Shown one piece after another: positions 57,540 to 64,000 of a stretch of 64,000 bases of DNA. The DNA is from Deroplatys truncata (taxonomy: Eukaryota; Arthropoda; Insecta; Mantodea; Mantidae). The stretch lies in assembly GCA_030765065.1 (NCBI GenBank), contig CM060980.1:59938364-60002363 (forward strand), in the 5' to 3' direction. The stretch's first letter is position 1; each line of letters opens with the position of its first letter. Below the pieces are notes generated by a model. That model did not search any database, was not told the origin of the DNA, and saw only the letters and a program-made list of their open reading frames with translations. A program made the position numbers and the translations under genes.

Positions 57540-58878
57540 TACAGGGTTATTCATAAGCCAGTGTCACATTTGGAAAACACCTTGTGCGTGATGTATGAGA
57601 CGTGCGAGTCCGAATCATGTACATAGGAAACAGAAACTCTCTAAGTTTGTGTCACGTGAAGTACGCATGTTGTGGTGACGCGGTTGGCAGCTAGGCGGTA
57701 GGAGTGTACAAAATGGCGTTTGCAGGCAACGAGAGAGCGTTTTGCGTGATAGAATTTGCAAAAACAGAGGTTATTGTGACTGTTCAGCGGCGATTTTGCT
57801 CTCATTTTCACAAGGATACGCCAGATCGCAAGACCATCAAGAGATGGTATGAAACATTCGAGCGCACTGATTGTCTTTGTCCACCCAAACGACCTGAAAG
57901 GCCAGGACCGTCAGACGCTACTGTTGCAGGTGTTCGTGGGTTGTTTACGCGCAATCCTCAGAACTCTGCAAATCTGCAGCTGGGAATGTCTCAGTCGGCT
58001 GTGTGGCGGATTCTTCGCAAGCAACTGAAGGTGAAACTGTACAAACTAGAACACCTGCAGGCGCTCACAGATGGTGACAAGGAGGTTCGCACACAATTTA
58101 CCATTGACATGCAGGCTGCAATGGCAGGTGATGATGATTTTGGTGACAGACTCCTCTTCAGCGACGAACGAGTTTTCACTTGTCGGGGAAAGTGAACCGT
58201 CACAACGTGCGCATTTGGGGAAACCAAAACCCACATGTGACAGTCGAGCATGTGCGCGACTCCCCAAAGATCAACGTGTTCTGCGTCCTGTCAAATTACA
58301 ACGTTTACGTGCCCTTTTTCTTCGCCAAATCCATAGTGATTGCCATCAGTTGTCTAGATATGTTAGAACAATGGCTTATGCCGCAACTGACAGACAGAGG
58401 TGACTTCGTTTTCCAACAGGATGGCACCCCACCCCACTTCCATTGACTCGTACGCGCGTACGAACCAGAACTTCCGGCGACGTTGAATCAGACGAAATGC
58501 TGACAATGACGTCGCATTGTTTCGGTGGCCGCCCTGATCCCCGGACTTAACACCATGTGATTTCTTTCTTTGGGGATATGTAAAGGATAGGGTGTTCATT
58601 CCACCACTTCCAGCTGATTTAAAGGACTCCGAGATCGTATTACCAGCAGCGATAGCAACGATCAACCGTGACATGCTGGTGCGGGTGTGAGCGGAATTGG
58701 ACTATCGCCTGCATGTCTCCCGTGTAACCAGAGACGCACACATTGAACACTTGTAAGATATACCAAACAAACTTTGGGAGCTTGCCATTCATTTGGTATA
58801 TCATTCACATTGATATGTCAAGTACTTATTTCAAAACAAACGTCCAAAATGTGACATTGACTTATGAATAACCCTGTA
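57540..58878 (+). mobile_element. Tc1/mariner (IS630)-type transposon, both TIRs and TA duplications present
   Basis: TA at 57540-57541 and 58877-58878 flanks an element starting CAGGGTTATTCATAAGCCAG and, on the other strand from the right, CAGGGTTATTCATAAGTCAA. The inverted repeats continue with TGTCACATTT to about 33 bp with two mismatches and an indel. Total length with TA is 1339 bp. It contains one transposase remnant, so this is a full-length but mutated copy. Confidence 0.9.
57713..58756 (+). pseudogene. Transposase remnant, Tc1/mariner superfamily with DUF4817-type N-terminus
   Basis: The ATG at 57713 starts MAFAGNERAFCVIEF. The N-terminal helix-turn-helix part includes RRFCSHFHKDTPDRKTIKRW and ETFERTDCLCPPKRPERPG, followed by a second helix region LGMSQSAVWRILRKQL and then ITFTIDMQ-like spacing. 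The first catalytic Asp is in LLFSDERVFT (58155). A frameshift near 58187 (stop at 58193) separates it from NRHNVRIWGNQNPHV. The second Asp is in VFQQDGTPPHFH (58410-58443), directly followed by a stop. Two more frame changes lead to WPP-stop-SPDLTPCDFFLWGYVK (from 58527), where TGA replaces the usual Arg and the third Asp is kept. RDMLVRV-stop-AELDYRL follows, and the C-terminus is HIEHL with TAA at 58754. At least five disabling changes: dead, though all DDD positions remain. Confidence 0.85.
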
Positions 58879-59402
58879 TTTGTATCTCTTCCTTGCGGTG
58901 AACTTATATTATTTAGATTAACTGGACTCGCAATATCTAATATCGCCCTATTAAGTACTTTTGGAATGAATCGACGCCGAATCCCACAAAGGATGTCATA
59001 AACATACCTGCTCTGATTATAATGAAAATATCTTGTCTTCCGCAACGCGTCTGGTTACACGAAGCTTTCACCTTCTTCTTCTTTAACGAATTACCTCCTC
59101 GTTGTAGGACTTACAAACCAATGCTTTGGGTCAGTAGTCTATCAAGGAGCAAGCAAACTCTGGATCATAACATATCCAAGATGTTAACAGGCAGAGCCCG
59201 GTATAGCAGTGAAGAATTAGGAAATTAAATGTAGCGATGAAAGGGACGATAGGAAAATTCGCGAATTAAATTATCCAACGTAGCATCTGTCTAGCGACTG
59301 AGGCAAGTCATGAAGAAATCGTCGGTCAGATAGGTTGTGCCTGGGAGTTTGAATCTGGGACCTCCCAAATAGAGGCAACTCAGACGTAAAGTAGATGGTT
59401 TG
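58879..59402. other. No recognised gene; antisense tRNA-like patch
   Basis: GTTTGAATCTGGGACCTCCC at 59349 looks like an inverted B-box region of a SINE. The rest is unassigned. Confidence 0.35.
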
Positions 59403-59514
59403 TTGTATTGTTATTTTTAAGTTATTTGCACCACGCTTTGGGCATCAATTTGAAGTAGGTTGTATTGTTCGTTTTGTTATTTGCCCCACGCTTTGGCTGG
59501 CAATTTGAAGAAGG
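59403..59514. repeat. Tandem duplication, two units of about 56 bp
   Basis: Both units begin TTGTATTGTT, share CCACGCTTTGG and end CAATTTGAAGNAGG (59403-59459, 59460-59514), with about 80% identity. Confidence 0.7.
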
Positions 59515-59585
59515 TTTGTTACTACTACGTATGGAAAGTCAGTTTGAAGATGTATTATATTGAAGGACTTGTATTATATTTCAAC

Positions 59586-60509
59586 TGTTGGGAGCCGAAC
59601 TAGAAGTTCGTTGCAACCGCACGTATAGTACCTACCCGATTTCCGGTAGCCTTCACACTAAATGTACTTTCCGGTGGTCTTTGCCCCAAAATGTTTAAAA
59701 AATATTAACTTTGTAATTTGACTGTTTATTTAAATATTATATAGTTATATTTGCCTCGGCTGCGTCAGTATTTTTGTTAGAGACATGGATGTTTTAGCAG
59801 GGCGTAGTGCGGCTGAAAAATGTAGGCTTACACAGATTATAATTTTTAATTCACTCATTATTAATTCTTGACACGATTTAAATAGCACTTCGCTGATATA
59901 GATGTGAGATTCTTTTCTTAACTACTTGCACTTTTTAACACGTAAACTATTTTCGTCTCACACGAATACGTATTAAATTTCTCGAGGACACATCTCACAT
60001 CTGGTTAGGAACACTGTCTACAACCAACGCGTCCAGTTAGGAGCACTGTATACAAGCAACTGCCTTGATTTCTACCGCCTAAATTTGTAAATTTCTGTAT
60101 TTCAAGTCTCTGATTGGCTATTCCTAATCCAATAGAATACTTTTATTTAACTTAAGCTTTTTTTCGGTTGTTGATTGGCTATTTTATTAAACTGTCTCAA
60201 AATTTACGTTATTGTTGCTCCAATAATGACTAGCAGCACTACTAAACCTTCCTAATCATTATTGCCTCAAGGTTACCTCATTGTTACCTCATTGTTAGCA
60301 ACTTTTAACCTATTATTCTCACAGCTCCTACATTATTAAATTACGTAATACATTCACATAACATTATTGAGCATGTATACAATAATATAAACATTTACAA
60401 TGACTGTAATATACACTTTTATACACATATTGTTTTAAGGCGGGCTGTTATTATATTTTATATTACATAATTTGACCGAAATCATTTAAGTATTAAAAGT
60501 ACTGCCTCA
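59586..60509 (-). repeat. LTR-like repeat, copy 2
   Basis: Same orientation and block order as 53290-54150, with two ATTGGCTA boxes (60112, 60174). A partial duplication (GTTAGGAACACTGTCTAC and GTTAGGAGCACTGTATAC, 60005-60055) and a doubled TTACCTCATTG (60280-60297) distinguish it from copy 1. Minus-strand start TGAGGCAGTA. Confidence 0.6.
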
Positions 60510-60571
60510 GACGTTACCGCCTGAGCCATCATGTTCCTGCTTCATTTGGATGACAATGCATACTGAAGCTA

Positions 60572-60691
60572 TCCGATTGGTTTAAAATCCGTCTGAGCCA
60601 AAATATATTAGGTACAGAATTTGTGTCGTCCTCCGATTGGTTTAAAATCCACCTGAGCCAAAATATATTAGGTACAGAATTTGTGTCGTCC
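60572..60691. repeat. 60-bp tandem duplication next to a SINE
   Basis: The unit TCCGATTGGTTTAAAATCC...GTGTCGTCC occurs twice with two mismatches. The second unit runs into the SINE head that starts TCCTCC, and TCCTCC also forms the junction between the units. Confidence 0.8.
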
Positions 60692-60955
60692 TCCATGGTA
60701 TAGTGGTTGCCATGCTAGCCTCTAGTTCCCGAGGTTGCGGTTTCAAACCCGGAGGAGGCGATGGATTTTTTGAGGCGTAAAAATCCTTGGCATGGCTTCC
60801 CTCGGAAGGGAAGTAAAACCGCTGGTCCCGTGTCGTAGATTTACGGCACGTAAAAGAACTTCAAGCCTGATAAAGGGGCCGCTGAGCAAAATTTCCGGCC
60901 AATATAGAATGGGACGCTAAGGACAACATCAGTTGAAGAGCGTTCATAAATAAAA
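60690..60955 (+). mobile_element. SINE family 2, full copy with tRNA head
   Basis: Head TCCTCCATGGTATAGTGGTT (A box) and GCGGTTTCAAACCC (B box); the acceptor-like TCCTCC pairs with GGAGGA at 60752-60757 and a CCTC/GAGG stem fits the anticodon arm, so the head is tRNA-like and RNA polymerase III promoter-like. The body is GCATGGCTTCCCTCGGAAGG, CGTAGATTTACGGCACGTAA, AAGCCTGATAAAGGGGCC and GAATGGGACGCTAAGG, ending near CATAAATAAAAC. Truncated relatives lie at 22366 and 47396. Confidence 0.8.
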
Positions 60956-61604
60956 CTCAATTATAATAATTTAATTTACAGAATTTGCTAAAAGTTAACG
61001 GTGGTTCAATGGCTAATTTACAATGTTTGTGTTTTAATATGAATATTAACACAATCCTTACTTAGCTCAATGATACTGAAATTGCCATTATAATCTGTTG
61101 TGGGCCATTATCGTCTGAGTACGCATGTATTTAGTATCAATGTCCTCTGCACGTTTTTTTTATGGGAAATGCATGACACAGAAAAAAAGTTATACTTTGT
61201 ACGTGTATACAACAAATGAATAATAAACTATGTCCCTGAATATACTCATACTAATTGCATATTTATGTTTTAAATATAATTCCACAACTTATTAACGCAT
61301 TAGTCATAAACTTTAAATAGTTATTGACAAAGTTGCTTTGCTAGGATTTGTATGTACAAACTGAAATTACTCTTTCCTGTCCCATTTAATTTTTCACTGG
61401 TATATATTCTCTCTCATCCCTGGAATTCGCTTATTTCTATTCCACTTCAGTATTTATTTATTTTCTTCTTTATTTAGTAAAGTTTCACCAATGAAGCGCA
61501 TCCTCCCCTTAAATAAATCGTATATTACTATTTATATTGGTTGCCAGCAGAACCTACACAAATTCTGCTTCTGTTGCTAAGATCTGTGTTGGTTGCTAAG
61601 ATCA

Positions 61605-61641
<37 letters not shown>

Positions 61642-64000
61642 GCCTCTATTTTGGTCATATCGACGTCTTTGTTTTCAGAAAAAAACTCATTGCCAGTGTC
61701 GCCTCGTTGATGGTGAAATTTTAATTTAGGTTTTACAATTAATAACTCTGAACACACTCTTATTCATTCCAACATTCACATTTCCGGACTACCGTAATTA
61801 AACACAGGTTTCTGAGACGTTACTCGAATCAAATCCAAATCTCTGATTTGAGAAGTGAATGTATTGACCACTCGGCTTCACATTTTTCTTCTAGATTCTT
61901 CCTTTGTCTCTTTGACATTGTGCCTATTAAGAAATGTTTTAAAAGTCAACAACTATATTCCTTCTTCCTAGGCAACATAAAATATATTTTTTGTAAATAT
62001 ATTTTTAATTCTAAGAGTTAGGCAAAATAGTTATAAACTACAGAAAATTCTTTGACATTTAGAGTGCAAGAGATCAGTAATTTTTGCTTACATAATAACC
62101 CCTTTAAAATAAACCGTTTTCAGAGCGGTGAATATGCTGATTTCTGAAACCAGATATTCCGAACTGAACTCTCGGCTTACCTTAAGTATTCACAATGTAA
62201 ATGGAGCAAAGGTTACATGATAGATACAAGCAACTTCCAAAACCTGAGAAGCCTGAGACGCTATGAGAGTGATTCATCGTGTGCTAATGCGAGAAAGCGA
62301 CTGGAGAAATTAATGTCTAGCAGAAAATAAAAGCGTTGCGGAAGTGAGACATGGGGAAATTATAAGTATAACATGTGAAGGTCAGCAAAATTGAACAAAT
62401 TAATGCATAAAGTAATTGACTAACATATACAAAAGATTCACTGCTATTTACAGGGTTCGCCGCTGGTGAGTGAATAAGCAGGCACACCACATAAGCAAGG
62501 CTTAGAATACCATCACTTACTTGCTGCTGTACTACTAAGTGCATTTATTAACACCCGAGCACACAATCCCAAAAATGTCGAAATGAACAATTAATGACGA
62601 GACCAGAAGTCCAGACCAGACCACCGAAAACAACAAGTGGTCCTGTTCTTACTTCGTTACTCTTGATTTGTTTTTGTGGTCGGTAGTAAAGATTCTTCTT
62701 CACTCAAAACCAATTAAAATCGGAAATTATTTTCCATTGAAATAAAATGTCAACAGACAAAACTGATATCCCTTATGATGATACAAAGTAACAGCCATGA
62801 TATCGCGCACAGAAGTATGCTGGAAAAATCCATTGGGGATGCAAAGTTGTATAGTAGTTATCTATGTATGAATATACTCCACCACAACATAACTCCACAT
62901 TGTAAAACACAACATAACTTTAAAATATTGTGACGTATGCAAAGATGATAGGACATACGCGTCTCTGGTCACCGAGATTCGAGATGGCAGTTGGGTTTGG
63001 AGTAGGGAGAACTAGACTTTTTAGGAGGGGATGAATTGTTTAGCGTCACTGACGCTTGAGGGTAGCGTGGGTTTGAGAAGGCGAGTCAGGAGGTAACGTT
63101 CGTGTGGTAAAGAGTGCAACTGCTTTCTTCGTGCTAAGGCATGATGGCTTCGCTGACAGACATTGGGCTGAGTGTAAGCACTGTTATCTATCTTTATACA
63201 TTAAATTCAGTAGCCATCCATTTTCGGAGAGTCTTAATTATGATAGAGTAGAATCCTTCCTTCCCCTTAAGCCATGTGACGTTCTGGAATAGTAATTATT
63301 TGTGTGTTTAACTTAGCTGCGTCCCCGTCGTAGCCTCGCCATGTGAAGATCTTATTAATTTACCGGTACCTTTTGCAAGCGAGTGTCTCCCCATTATTTT
63401 CTGAATAAATATAAGTAGAAGCTACGACAATATCTTAAGAAAGTTTGAGTGTGGTATTACCTACTTTTAGTTCCTCTGGCAGATATTAATGAACACGTAT
63501 ATATTTCTGTATAGTGTTACCGTATTGTTTTATCATAGCTGTAAAGAATATAGTTTTAAGATTTCAGTTTCTAAGACTAAGCTTAAGGCATTCTAGGGTA
63601 AACACCCAATAAGTGTTAAAATCCTCTTGGGAGACAACCTTTTAGAACAGATCCAAACTTTGAATTATCTGGTTGTAAACTTTCATATGATAGAGATATA
63701 TACACTGATGTTAAAACCTAAGGACCAGATGGGTAAAGTAACATAACAAATGATCTACTTGGTGGAAGTAGATGAAGGTGCGGGGGAATGTTTCCAGAGG
63801 TCTCTCATACGTACACAGAAAGCTGAACGTCACATGGCGTGAGTGCAGCGAACCTATAGTGCCAAATGGGCCTGGTCCCGCAACACGGGACAGTTGACAA
63901 AACAGGACAAGACGGTCTGTGGCAATTTAGCGAGCTGTTACGGTGCACTGTAGTGGTGTTCTTCACTGCAACATGGTCCGTTGGCACTATTTGAATGACT
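60956..64000. other. No recognised gene in 3.0 kb
   Basis: AT-rich with scattered short ORFs lacking motifs. A (TA)n tract lies at 61610-61639. The last 250 bases are less AT-rich (GGGCCTGGTCCCGCAACACG near 63869) and may enter another element cut by the window edge. Confidence 0.4.
61610..61639. repeat. (TA)n microsatellite
   Basis: About 15 TA units. Confidence 0.85.

Noticed and set aside
57704-57712. Upstream start at 57704 for the mariner transposase
   Set aside because: The codon there is GTG; the first real ATG in frame is at 57713.
60690-60762. Genuine tRNA gene
   Set aside because: The head is tRNA-like, but the arms pair poorly and it is followed by a repeated SINE body.

Overview
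This 64-kb window reads as AT-rich, gene-poor nuclear DNA of an animal, most probably an insect. It shows no operons, no ribosome-binding sites and no intact long ORF. It is full of microsatellites ((CA)n, (AT)n, (AAT)n), tRNA-derived SINEs, decayed non-LTR retrotransposons and Tc1/mariner/pogo-type DNA transposons of families common in insect genomes. A large-genome insect such as a cockroach, termite or orthopteroid fits the repeat content, but this is inference; nothing here fixes the species. I see no intact host gene. Two decayed gene-like pieces were found: a two-exon remnant at 111-748 whose family I do not recognise, and a fragment of a multicopy arthropod ORF family at 27139-27994.

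The most abundant structure is a repeat family of about 0.8-0.95 kb, called AHR here (ACTTTCTCTAC-Hairpin Repeat). Thirteen copies or fragments occur on both strands. Complete copies have the end TCTGATGTG, an 11-bp subterminal inverted repeat (ACTTTCTCTAC / GTAGAGAAAGT), a (CA)n tract at a fixed internal position and a small hairpin next to the other end. The asymmetric repeats, 3' hairpin, microsatellite and A/T-run insertion sites resemble non-autonomous Helentrons (HINE/DINE-1 type). Some copies form nests: C inside B, M inside an RTE-type LINE, and a Tc1/mariner-like element, itself carrying a 580-bp deletion derivative, inside copy I.

Layout. 0-9 kb: decayed gene, AHR copies A-D, three LINE fragments. 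9-19 kb: mostly unassigned sequence, one SINE, a GC-rich gag-like retroelement with an (ATT)n tail (14.3-15.5 kb), AHR E. 19-28 kb: SINE with a 14-bp target duplication, AHR G, two LINE relics back to back, a foldback element of about 0.8 kb with tRNA-like ends, and the multicopy ORF fragment. 28-39 kb: AHR H-K and the three-level nest. 39-50 kb: internally deleted pogo-like element with a PHD-like remnant, a SINE, a 1.98-kb long-inverted-repeat element whose arms carry CRE, CCAAT and TATA-like motifs, a LINE RNase H, and a deleted mariner-like element. 50-61 kb: LINE C-terminal region, AHR L, two direct LTR-like repeats, SINEs, the RTE LINE split by AHR M, and a mariner-like element with both TIRs and TA duplications. 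61-64 kb: nothing recognised.

No gene appears functional as it stands. The window is best read as a layered record of transposition. The best candidates for something undescribed are the AHR family, the long-inverted-repeat element at 43263-45239 and the tRNA-ended foldback at 25711-26505.
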